From the NCBI GenBank assembly GCA_903813345.2, contig CAIIXF020000004.1, positions 4,793,525 to 4,857,524 of the forward strand: DNA of 64,000 nucleotides, written 5' to 3'. The position numbers were made by a program, and so were the translations under genes. Position 1 is the stretch's first letter; each line of letters opens with the position of its first letter. This DNA comes from Owenia fusiformis (lineage: Eukaryota > Annelida > Polychaeta > Sabellida > Oweniidae). The notes below the pieces were generated by a model. That model worked only from the letters and a program-made list of their open reading frames with translations, was not told the origin of the DNA and searched no databases. Below are positions 1 through 9,883 of the stretch, one piece after another.

Positions 1-487
1 TTCTATAATATGACTTTATTTCTTCTTATAATTTATCTTTCCATGATTTTACTCACATCTAGACAAAGTAGTAATGTTATAGCATACGCATTATTCTTTT
101 TGTTAAGAAAAAAACTGTGACAACAGTGTGATTTTTCATTAAAGGATCGAATATATAATTGGAATATCGTGTAAATTGTAATAAATGTCTCAGAAATGCT
201 ATTATGTATAATGTAAAGTAATAATTATTTTGTGATTGATAGTTATTATCACAGATAAAGACGGGCATATCGGAAATCTTTATGTATTTCTTCATTTTTA
301 GGTTTTTAGACAAGTCTTATCATTTTTACGTGGTCGGCCAAACAAATTGCAGGTGGTGACATTTTTCATGTTAATTCCTTGTTTAAACTGTAGGGACAAG
401 AAAAAATATCACAGGAAGTGACTGATGCGCATTTTAACTGCTTTTGGATCAATTCTTGTATATGCAATTTGACCATGATATTTTTAG
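1..487. other. Left edge, intron 1 of P450 copy A
   Basis: AT-rich, with no convincing exon. It ends in a pyrimidine-rich acceptor (ttttttag) directly before exon 2 of copy A, so it is best read as the end of intron 1. A short stretch near 350 (gcaggtggtgaca) recurs near 37547 in intron 1 of copy D, which supports the intron reading. Exon 1 of copy A should lie to the left of the window. Confidence 0.6.
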
Positions 488-1284
488 GTCGACCAAATGA
501 CACCTTCAGAATTAAAAGATTATTTGAAGACGACGATGTCATATTTCAAGACTATACGGATAAAGTGAGATACATGAAGAAACTCATGCTCCAGGGCCTC
601 AAGATGTTCGGTGAGGAACGTTCGAATTTAATCAAGATCACCCAAAGTGAAATAAACTTGTGTATAGACAAATTTGCCGCCAAAGGTGATAAGCCGTTCA
701 ATTATGACGACGCTGTAGATATGATGATCTTGAAGAGTCTTGCAGAAGTGGTAAGTATTGCCACGTGTTTTTTCAACCGATTATACAGTATGTTACTATT
801 AAAGCAGGGAAACAAGAAAAAAGTTTGAGTAAACCATTTAATGAACAGCTAGTTAGCAGTGAATAGGACGAAAGTAAATGGATGTTATGATCTTTCAATG
901 ATAATATTGGGTAATGTTCAAAATATAAACATTAAAAAAACAAAAAAAATATTTGATAAAGCTGTCATCAATTATACTTAAAATATCACATTACATGGAT
1001 CTTGCTATTCTGTATTGCTATGCATGTATTATTAGATAGGCGGAATGCAGTTTACAGACGAGCATCCTTATATGAAACTTGGTGCTGAGATGACAGAGTC
1101 AGGTGTAAAAGTACTGTCAGCAGGCAATGGTTTAGAGCTAGACATGTTTCCATGGTTACGATTTTTTGGAAATCAAAATTATAAACTAATGATGGAATCG
1201 TATAGATTGAGAGATACTATAATTACAGGAATGCGGCAAGACTGTGAGGTAAGTTAAAAGAGATTTTGATAGATAAAGAAATTG

Positions 1285-1665
1285 AAAGAAAGTGTGCTAA
1301 ATTCAATGGCCCGTGTGGGAACTGAACCTAGGACCCTTGGATTCAAAGACTGTTGCTCTACCATCTGAGCTATAAAGACTTAAGCCACTGCAGCTGGATT
1401 GTAGAAGCAACTTGTTATCAAGAGTCAACCAATGCTTTGATCCCACATCTGACACCAATGTTATGGCCCGAGGGCGCCCTAGGGAAATGACTAACTAACG
1501 AGCGTAGTGTAATAAGCCAGATAAAGAAATTGAAATAAAGTGTGCTAAATCCGATGCCCCTTGGATCCAAAGACTCCATGGTGCTCTACCAACCGAGCTA
1601 TAAAAGCTTTAGTCACTACAGCTGGATTGTAGTAGAAACTTGACTTGCTATCAAGGGTCGTTACA
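1285..1665 (-). repeat. Two adjacent tRNA-derived SINE-like copies
   Basis: On the minus strand each copy carries an A-box-like TAGCTCAGATGGTAGAGC, or TAGCTCGGTTGGTAGAGC in the second copy. The first copy also has a B-box-like GGTTCAGTTCC. The tRNA cloverleaf is degenerate. Both copies are followed by the same stretch containing cagctggattgtag, so this is a dispersed tRNA-headed repeat rather than a functional tRNA gene. It lies in intron 3 of copy A. Confidence 0.6.
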
Positions 1666-2069
1666 ATACCTGATATATAAAAAGTTACATTGTATAACTT
1701 TTGTAAATTGCTCTACCTACGACTGCATGCATGATTCTTAGTAATTGGTATTTACATTTTCATTATATTTTACTTTACACTTTGGATTTTCTAAACGGTA
1801 GTTACATGACCAAACTTATCTCACGTTCTATTTTCACTATAAATTAAACCAAACAAAATAAGTTACCTTACTTTACATCCTTTATTGCGCGCATCGAATA
1901 ATTTACAATATTTAATATGCATTACTCACATTCCTTTTTATTCGTAAATTCGTTAGCATTAATTGAATTACTTACCGAATGTAATATTTTACTTTTTTAT
2001 ATGACATTATCCAATTTGCATTACACTATACACTCTATATTACATGTCATTTTTGCCTATTCACCTGCA

Positions 2070-2596
2070 CACTGGTGATCCACTCGATTACGCTGGTTAC
2101 CAAAACGGTTCGTTTTGGTAACAAAATGTCGGAACATCCGGAAGGTACGATTTTTCTCGTTTCCTTATTTTACACGTTGTAGGCAGAATCCCCACGACAT
2201 TTTTTAGTATCAGTATCACATGTTTAAGAAATTGTACATATTTGCGAACAAATAGTTCAGAAGACAACAGAATCGTCGATTTACTTCCTCACTTAAGTTA
2301 CATAAACGGTTTGGGTTAAAAGTGCAGATCTTCACTGTTTTTCGAAAAACCGTTTATGTAACTTAAGTGAGGAAGTAAATCGACGCTTCTGTTATCCCCT
2401 GAGCTATTTTTTCGTAAACATGTACATTTTCTAAAACATATGATACTGATGCACGTTGTGAGAAAAAACGTCGTGGGGATTCTGCCTACAACGCGTGAAA
2501 TAAGGAAAAAAGAAAAATCGTGCCTTCGACGTTCCGACATTTTGTTACCAAAACGGTTCGTTTTGGTAACCAGCGTAATCGAGTGGATCACCAGTG
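2070..2596. mobile_element. 527-bp foldback (palindromic) element
   Basis: Two arms of about 245 bp are inverted copies of each other around a central spacer of about 30 bp (near 2315-2345). The ends read CACTGGTGATCC and GGATCACCAGTG. The 5-bp sequence CTGCA lies directly outside both ends (2065-2069 and 2597-2601), as expected of a target-site duplication. Each arm has a smaller internal palindrome around ACGGTTCGT. No credible coding capacity is seen. It lies in intron 3 of copy A. Confidence 0.85.
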
Positions 2597-2601
2597 CTGC
2601 A

Positions 2602-3655
2602 GTTATATTAGATGTTAAGAATTATATATCACAGTTCTTGCTAAAAAAGCGTAACATTTTAATCATGCATTGCATAAAGTATCCTACATACCACAGATCA
2701 TCATTTGTTGCACCATTTTACCATACATCAAATTTCTCAATATACATTGCATCTTTACAATGTAAAGCGCATTGCATTTGAATTTGTACGATGTATTAAT
2801 CTATAGGAGCACCGATTGTATTCTTGCAAATATTTATCTACCAGAGCACTGCTCTTGCATTTATATAATGTATTTATCTATAAGAGCACTGATTTGTCAT
2901 TTTACAATATTGTTTCTAATAAAGCACCTGATTTTGCATTTTTTTTATCTACCGCGTGACACAGCAAAAATGAAACCCACCTACCTAGTGTTTCATGACT
3001 TTTTGTCTGATAATTGTTGACTTGTTTTTTCGCACATTACAACTACGCTCGATTTTGCAACTCCACAAGAAGTTTCAGATGACTAGCTTAGCTAGAAAAT
3101 CATATATGAGCGTTACAAATGTTTCGTCTATTCCTTTGCTGGCAAAACTGGATCTTACATTAAAAATGACACACACTCTTAGTAACATAATCTTGGAAAC
3201 AAATTATCATGATTTTATCAAGGAAAACTCGATAATTTTTAGTTTAATTGAATGGAGTTAATTTCCCTGAACGCACAAGCTAAAATCATTAGTATTTACA
3301 AAGTTCTGTTGCAAAAGCTGGATGGCATTTTTTGTGTAGAATCCATGTGTGTCTGCAAAGGAATGAACGACATTTCGAGCAAATTACGCTCAAAAATTGA
3401 CCCACTTGAACTACATATCTGAAAGTCAAAATGCTTTGGCATAGTGTCTTCTTTTAATGTGCTAAACAAGTATGTATGTTACTAGACTAAGAAGTTATGC
3501 ACCGCAAGGTGGTGTCATTTTTTGTGTCACCCTGTAGAGCACTGATTTTCATTTTGCAATGTAAGATTACTTTCTTCATCATATATTGCCCTTTCATATC
3601 CGATTCGTGATTTTAAACTCACCATAATTCTTCACTTTAATTGAAAACTTTGTAG
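2602..3655. other. Intron 3 of copy A, right part
   Basis: AT-rich. A degenerate motif, gagcactgattttgcatttt, recurs several times between about 2805 and 2945 and again near 3537, with irregular spacing. A mariner-like end (tgtcaccctgta) is visible near 3522. No exon is seen. Confidence 0.35.
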
Positions 3656-3793
3656 ACATCGCTTGAATCCAACAACAGCATCATGGGAGTGTTTATAAAA
3701 GCCCAAAGAGACCCCTTATCATCGCACCAAATATCAGATTCTAACATCACGAAGGCGTCGGGTAATATCATCGGGGCAGGATTTACCACGACT

Positions 3794-3796
3794 TAA
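3794..3796 (+). other. In-frame stop in exon 4 of P450 copy A
   Basis: The codon order ACC ACG ACT TAA GCT ACA is in frame with the downstream MNHPDIQAK segment. The matching codon in copies B, C, D and E is AAA or AAG (Lys). The lesion is a single A-to-T change. Confidence 0.85.
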
Positions 3797-4261
3797 GCTA
3801 CAATCTCTGCGTTTTTTCTTCAACTGATGAATCATCCAGATATACAGGCAAAACTTCAAAAAGAGGTTGATCAAGTAGTTGGCAAAGACCGGGATCCGAG
3901 TATTGACGATAAAGAAAACATGCCGTACCTTCAAGCGACGCTTATTGAAGTATTACGGTATTTGACGCCCGGACCAATCTCTATTCCTCATAAAACCTTA
4001 GTGGACACAAGCATTGAAGGATACGCTATCCCAAAGGGTATACAGGTAGAATATCTGCATATTCACTGCATAGCACCATTTAAACTTCTAGTCCCTGATC
4101 TGGACCCTCTGAAAAAAAGTTTTGTTGTCCGGTACTTTCCCACATAAAATGATTGTACCGTTTGAAAGAACAGATTTCCCTCTTAAAGAAAACACCTCTT
4201 CTATTGATGTAAACAGGGGCAAAAGGCTCCAAAACGGGGTTAGACAAGGTGGCATACTGAA

Positions 4262-5465
4262 GTCTCACTTTCTTGTCATCACGATTCCAGGTAAACCATC
4301 AGACGGATTTACTTCAATTTTTTACACATGTTACATGGTAAGAAGTTCTAGAGCTGATTAACTTTGCGGCAGCCATTTTGCATTCTGGTAGCTATCTTGG
4401 ATTTTTTTTCAGATAAATATTGTCATCTCGATTCCACAAAAACACATAACAGATGTACTTCAAATGTTCACACATGTTACATGGTAAAAAGTCCTAGACC
4501 TCATTATTTTTTCGGTGGCCATCTTGCATTCTTGCAGCCATCTTGGAAGTTTTAAGATAAATCTTGTCATCACGATTTCAGGAAATCCAAACGGATTTAC
4601 TTCAAATTTCCACACATGTTACATGGTAAGAAAATATAGAGGTGAATAACTTTTCGGCAGCTATCTTGCATTCTGGCGGCCATCTTGGAAATTTTGGGAT
4701 AAATCTTGTCATCGTGATTCCAGGAAAACAACCTAACAGATTAATTTCAAATTTTCACACATTTTACATGGTATGAAGTTCTTAAGAGCTGATTAACTTT
4801 TCAGTGGCCATCTTGCATTCTGGCGGCCATTTTGGAAGGTTTATAGATAAATCTTGTAATCACGATTCCAGAAAAACCACTTCACAGTTTTACTTCGAAT
4901 TTTCACACATGTTACATGGTATGAAGTTCTAGAGCTGACTAACTTTTCGGTGGCCATGTTGCATTCCATCGGCCATCTTGGAAGTTTTTAGATAAATCTT
5001 CTCATCACGATTCCATGAAAACCATGTAACAGTTCTACTTCAAATTTTCACACATGTTATACATGGTAAGAAGTTATAGAGCTGATTACTTTCCGATAGC
5101 CATTTTGCATTCTGGCGGCCATCTTGGAAGTTTGTAGATAAATCTTGTCATCACGATTCCAGAAAAACCACTTTACAGATTTGCTTCAAATTTTCACACA
5201 TGTTACATGGTAAGAAGTACTACAGCTGATCAACTTTTCAGTGGCCATCTTGCATTCTGGCGGCTATCTTGGAAGTTTTTAGATAAATCTTGTAATCGCG
5301 ATTCCAGGAAAACCACTCAACAGTTTTACTTCAAATTTTTACACATGTTACATGGTAAGAAGTTATAGAGCTTGTTAACTTTCTGGTAGCCATCTCGCAT
5401 TCTGGCGACCATCTTGGAAGTTTCTAGATAAATCGTGTCATCGCGATTCCAGAAAAACCACTTAA
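4262..5465 (+). repeat. Tandem array of about 145-bp units
   Basis: About eight units each carry the phrases cacacatgttacatggtaag, gccatcttgcattctggcgg and gataaatcttgtcatcacga in the same order, with single-base variation. An inverted unit is at about 7130-7290, and a second array of the same family is at 27180-28180 in the intron of copy C. Confidence 0.8.
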
Positions 5466-5521
5466 CTTAAGATTTGCTACAAATTTTCACACATGTAACA
5501 TGGCGAAACGCAGGCAAATCA

Positions 5522-5857
5522 ATGATTGGTTATCAATCCCCCACATTACATGGTTGGACATTCAAAGGGAATAAACTACAAATTAAGTGGATGGAAAACG
5601 GTCCTGCCCCACAAGAAATAATGGAGCTTGTTGCTTGTAGTTGTAAAGGAGCGTGTGACTCAATGAGATGTAGTTGTAAGAAACAGGATCTCATTTGTGG
5701 AAGTTCATGTAAGTGCCGCAAAGATGTGTGTGAGAACTGTCCAACCAATCTGCACGATGATGTTGATGAAAGCGACAATGAATTTGAACCAGTTGATGAC
5801 ACCATTACACCAAACGTTGAAGATCAGGATTTATTATTTTTATGTCACCACCACTAG
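5522..5857 (+). pseudogene. Cysteine-rich (CXC-like) open frame inside the inverted-repeat element
   Basis: A frame of about 112 codons from the first ATG. It reads WTFKGNKLQIKWM, then PAPQEIMELVACSCKG, then a run of CxC and CxxC spacings (CDSMRCSCKKQDLICGSSC and CRKDVCENC), and ends in an acidic tail. This layout, with Pro-Ala-Pro, Glu-Leu-Val and clustered CxC pairs, resembles tesmin/TSO1-like CXC ends seen on transposon-associated proteins. It is probably the 3' end of a lost element gene, because the homology starts abruptly at the tandem array. A functional host protein is unlikely. Its own promoter or splice partners were not found. Confidence 0.45.
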
Positions 5858-6221
5858 TGATTGGGTGACATATTGTATTAGCTTCGAACGTTTATCTTGA
5901 AACTGTTCGGTAGTTAATGTGTACTGTATACTTAACAAGGTGTGGTGACATTTTGCATGTTTCTGCATCGTCACTACTATTGAAAGCTTATGTTGATATT
6001 GTAGCAGTGTTTTTTAAGTTATTTTTGTTGGTACAGTTAGTTTCCAAACCCTATACTTATATCGATCTGACACACAGTTTTAGTGCAGGTTAAAGTGATT
6101 TTTGTTGATTATTAAACGCAAAGAGCACATGTGTCTCCAACTTGCAAAATTGTGGATACAGAGCCAATTCACATAGTTTGACATGCTTGCTTTCCCGATG
6201 AAGAAACGTTATCTGCAGCTT

Positions 6222-6345
6222 TTATGAGTACTATACTATCTACAACTATTTTTGATCTTATGAGTATTGGATATCATTATTTTCAATTTTTCTTCAACAT
6301 GTATTTTAATGACTTCAGTATGAAGGGAATGTCCCTAGGAATTGT
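6222..6345 (+). repeat. Dispersed repeat, copy 1 (short)
   Basis: Shares ctacaactatttttga, tatgagtattgg, caacatgtatt and atgacttcagtatga with longer copies at 12590-12985 and 51962-52350. It lies inside the inverted-repeat element of intron 4, copy A. Confidence 0.6.
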
Positions 6346-7506
6346 GGTTGTTGATGAGGAATTGGTCATTGAACGGTGTGGATGCTGTTTATTCCCATAT
6401 TAGATTATTGTCTTGGGATATTCAGGTTTGATTTTTGTTTGCCAGTTTTACACTTTACAGTTTGTTTTTCCACTAGGTTGCTTTACACTTTTTTCCTTTC
6501 TCATTTGTCATTTTTGTTTATATTTAATAAGGATATGATACGCAGGTCTCTCCTTCTGTGTGATCACCTGTCCAGAAGATAATTCAACTGCATGAAGAAC
6601 ATTTTGTTGACATGATGCACAGTGAAAGGTTTTCCACACATTTACATTTTCTTTTAAAAGAGCTTTAATTCCGTTATACACTCAGATCAAGGCCAATTTA
6701 GCATACATTTTGCTCTCAAAAAATCGCTATGCAATAATGGATTTCAAAGAATGTTTGACCTTTTCAATAATATTTTTTCTTTTTGATGAAATGGAGTTAT
6801 TTATTCTAAAAATCAATCGATGTCATACGCAAAATGCATTTAAGTGGTATAAAGTACAGAAGCAGAGTAAAAATATGTATTTTAGAATATCACAATGTGT
6901 TACCCCATTGTAGTGCCTCTTGCCCATGTTTCTATCAATATAAAATATGATATCATACACCAAATATGCATTTATGTCAAATTATGTGGTTTAATATACA
7001 GAAAAATAGATAACATTCTCCTTAGAATACCACCTTGTGTAACCCCACTTTACTGCCTTTTGCCCCTGTTTATATCAATATAAAAGGTAGCATGTAACCC
7101 TCCTTGTAACATGTGTAAAAGTTTCAAGAAAATCAGTAAAGTGGTTTTCATGGAATCACAATGACAAGATTTATCAAAAAACTTCCAAGATGGCCGCCAG
7201 AATGCAAGATGGCCACCGAAAGGTTAATCAGCTCTAGAACTTCTTACCATGTAATATGTGTGAAAATTTGAAGTAAATCCGTCTCATGGTTTACCTGGAA
7301 TCGTGATGACAAGAAAGTGAGACTTCAGAAAGCCACCTTGTCTAACCCCGTTTTGGTGCCTTTTGCCCCTGTTTACATCAATAGAAGAGGTGTTCTCTTT
7401 AAGAGGAAAGTCTGTTCTTTCAAACGGTACAATCATTTTATGTGGGAAAGTACCGGACAACAAAACCCCTTTTCTAGCGGCTTTTTGGAAATCAGATCGG
7501 GGACTA

Positions 7507-8670
7507 TTCGCCATTATTTAGAGGGATACTTTATTTTTAATCCTCGGATTAGGGTTGAGTAGGAAATGGAAGGTAATCGTCTCCTTATAGGAAGTGAACG
7601 ATGTTTTTTTATTAATTTTATGCCACTGGTTTTATTTAGTTAATAAGTTATTTTTTAATTTTCGACTTCTTATTTCTGCAAAGAAGGAAATTGTCCGTTC
7701 TTACCATCTGGTCCAAAAAAACATGTGCGTCGTAATGGATTGGTTTGATGCCCTAGATGTACAAAAGTGTGTGTTAAACTTGGATAAAATATATTGAACA
7801 TTTAAAAGCTAGAAATCAATAACCATAGTGACCCAACAAACCACTGCTGCGAAATCTTTGGAACTTTTCCTCATTTTTGCTAAATAAATGGATTATTTTT
7901 TCATCTTACTTACATTGTAGTACATCAAATATCAATTAAACTTGCTGATTCAAATTATTGTTACAAGCATTATGCGTCATTTGATGCCAAAATTGACAAC
8001 TAGTAGTCTTTAAGCCCTTCAATTGATGTCCTTTTACCTCATTCAAACATGCCAAATGTGTCTCAGCAAATCAGTGTAAAGCATTCCAGTGTATTCATTT
8101 ATTGATATATGCATGAACATGATTTTGCTGTGCATTTAATTTTTGATAAATGCACAGTCTGAGCAGTTCTATTCTTTAAAAAGGGGTGACAGCATATCAG
8201 CAGTGTGTTCATTTAGTCAATGCTATGATTTTCCAACAAAGTTTAAATAATTTTTCTGCATCAAATAATTATTCCATTACCTATAATATTTTGACAAACA
8301 AAACCTTTCCTTCTCAATAGGTTTCAAACGAATATTAAATGTAACCCAATACCCCTATTTAGTATTTCTAAATAATAAACTTGTCCAAAACATATAAAAT
8401 TTAATTTTTTCAAAGACAACAATGATGTGAATGCGGATGTGAATGGTGAACTATTCTCCCTCATCATTGACCAGAGACATGTCTGAATTGCAATAAATGC
8501 GTGTATGTACTAACCCATTCTGATAATTCACTCAGGTTTCACCTCCGTGCATTATGTGCATTGGTTAGGGCATACACTCATGCTTTGATATTTCCAATAA
8601 AGAATGATACATGCTTTTTTATTCCTAAATTAAAAGATAAAATAAATTTAAATGAATGCTTATTTCTAAG
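7507..8670. other. Right part of intron 4 of copy A
   Basis: AT-rich intron sequence with no recognisable exon or repeat boundary. It ends at the acceptor tatttctaag before exon 5. Confidence 0.5.
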
Positions 8671-9159
8671 GTGTGGACAAACTTATTTGCGATGCAACAC
8701 GATCCGGTCTTGTTCCCAGATCCTTGGCAGTTTAAGCCAGAACGTTGGTTGGAAGATGATGGCAACTTGGTCTCTTTGGAGAAACGAAACAAGTTAGTAC
8801 CATAAAACCGATCTGGTGTATATACTCGTGCATTTTACAAGGCAGTCCATGTGCGTATTAATCCTTTTAACATATATTCATAGAATTGAAATTACGTTTT
8901 ATATATTATAATTCTTTCAGATTATCGGATGTTGTTTATTTATTTCAGAGCTTTTTTATTTGGAGCTGGCCGACGTATTTGTGTCGGGGAACAATTTGCA
9001 AGAACCAGATTATTCCTGTTCTGTGCTAAATTAATGCAGAAATTCACGATTTGTCCGCCAGATGGCTCTCAGATTCCGTCACCTGACTCGCGTGGCTTTC
9101 CCCTGGGACTGGTTCTCCATCCTGTTCCATTTCAGATCAAAGCAATATCGAGACGATAA

Positions 9160-9810
9160 ATCAACGTTTGTGGTTACTATATGGATTGGTTTAAAAGTAT
9201 AAAAATACTGATGGAGGCGAGGGCACCAGGGGGTAATTGATATTTTAGCCGTTTGTTATCTTTAAATTCCGTTTCTAAATGAACACGTGAAAGGATTCAA
9301 ATGCTAAAAGTAATATTATATCTATATTATGGTTTTATCTTAAATAATTCTTTGTAAAATGAAAGTGAAAGATTAGGGAAATGTTATGGGATGGATGTTA
9401 TACTATAGATTTCGCTATCAAGAGCACCGATCTGTCATGACGTATGTTATCATAGTATAGTATAATGTGTCGAGGATATCAGAATATGCTGATTTATTTC
9501 AGAGCTATTTAATTTATCCATTGCCATTTTAAATACAAATAGCAAGAGAAAAAATTATAATACAATGTTATTTACTCGACATTAAGTACAGTTGTCAATC
9601 AGATATTGTCACGGGATGTCAACACCTGGTTTTGGGTGCTGCGGCACGCAGTAAAATATATAAATAAACATTATGTTGGGCTAAGATTCTTCTCAGTGTG
9701 CCTCGAATATGTAGGCATAATGTAGGCATAATACTTGTTAAAGGAAGCTACAAAGGGACCTTGATCGTATAAAAAGAAATATGTGCGTCCCTGGATAACT
9801 TAGATGGGTC
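9160..9810. other. Intergenic spacer between P450 copies A and B
   Basis: Only about 720 bp separate the stop of A from the ATG of B. No ORF or repeat is recognised here. The spacing suggests simple tandem duplication of whole genes. Confidence 0.5.
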
Positions 9811-9823
9811 TGACCTTTGATGC
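9811..9823 (+). promoter_or_regulatory. DR1-like nuclear-receptor motif upstream of P450 copy B
   Basis: TGACCTTTGATGC, 73 bp before the ATG of copy B, reads as two half-sites spaced by one base (TGACCT-T-TGATGC). This is close to the DR1/HNF4-type consensus. Copies D and F have TGACCTGTGACGG at a similar distance (96 and 94 bp before ATG). The conserved position is seen in the sequence; receptor binding is inference. Confidence 0.35.
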
Positions 9824-9883
9824 ATCTTGATATAACTTTCACACAGCAATGTGATATGGAATTAAACACAAGTACATAGCATC

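Larger units (their letters stand above)
4090..7506. mobile_element. About 3.4-kb long-inverted-repeat element in intron 4 of copy A
   Basis: The left end (tagtccctgatct, then ttgttgtccggtactttccc) returns in reverse complement at the right end near 7450-7506. Homology between the arms is about 400 bp and includes one unit of an internal tandem repeat. The body holds an array of units of roughly 145 bp and a cysteine-rich open frame. A diverged partial copy of the same element is at 26992-28800. TTC flanks both ends but is too short to be a convincing target duplication. The superfamily was not identified; no transposase was recognised. Confidence 0.7.
488..9159 (+). pseudogene. Cytochrome P450 copy A, exons 2-6, nonsense codon in exon 4
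   Basis: Heme-thiolate monooxygenase family (CYP2 clan by its motifs), expected to be anchored in the ER. Exons at 488-750, 1036-1248, 3656-4045, 8671-8792 and 8949-9159 have the same lengths and phases as in intact copy B. All have AG acceptors; the donors are GT, and the exon 5 donor becomes clear when read after AACAA. Visible motifs are VRYMKK in the C-helix, the I-helix core GAGFTTT, EVLR (ExxR), PERW and the heme loop FGAGRRICVGE. In exon 4 the Lys codon that follows the I-helix threonines is TAA (3794-3796), which would remove the K-helix and heme loop. The reading frame is otherwise open. Exon 1 is outside the window. Intron 4 is 4.6 kb long and carries an inverted-repeat element. The copy could be a pseudogene or a null allele; its splice sites look intact. 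Confidence 0.9.

Noticed and set aside
1296-1378. Functional tRNA gene on the minus strand
   Set aside because: A and B boxes are present, but the anticodon stem does not pair and a degenerate second copy follows. It is better read as a SINE.
2440-2781. 113-codon plus-strand frame
   Set aside because: It lies across the arm of the foldback element and has a mirrored frame on the other strand.
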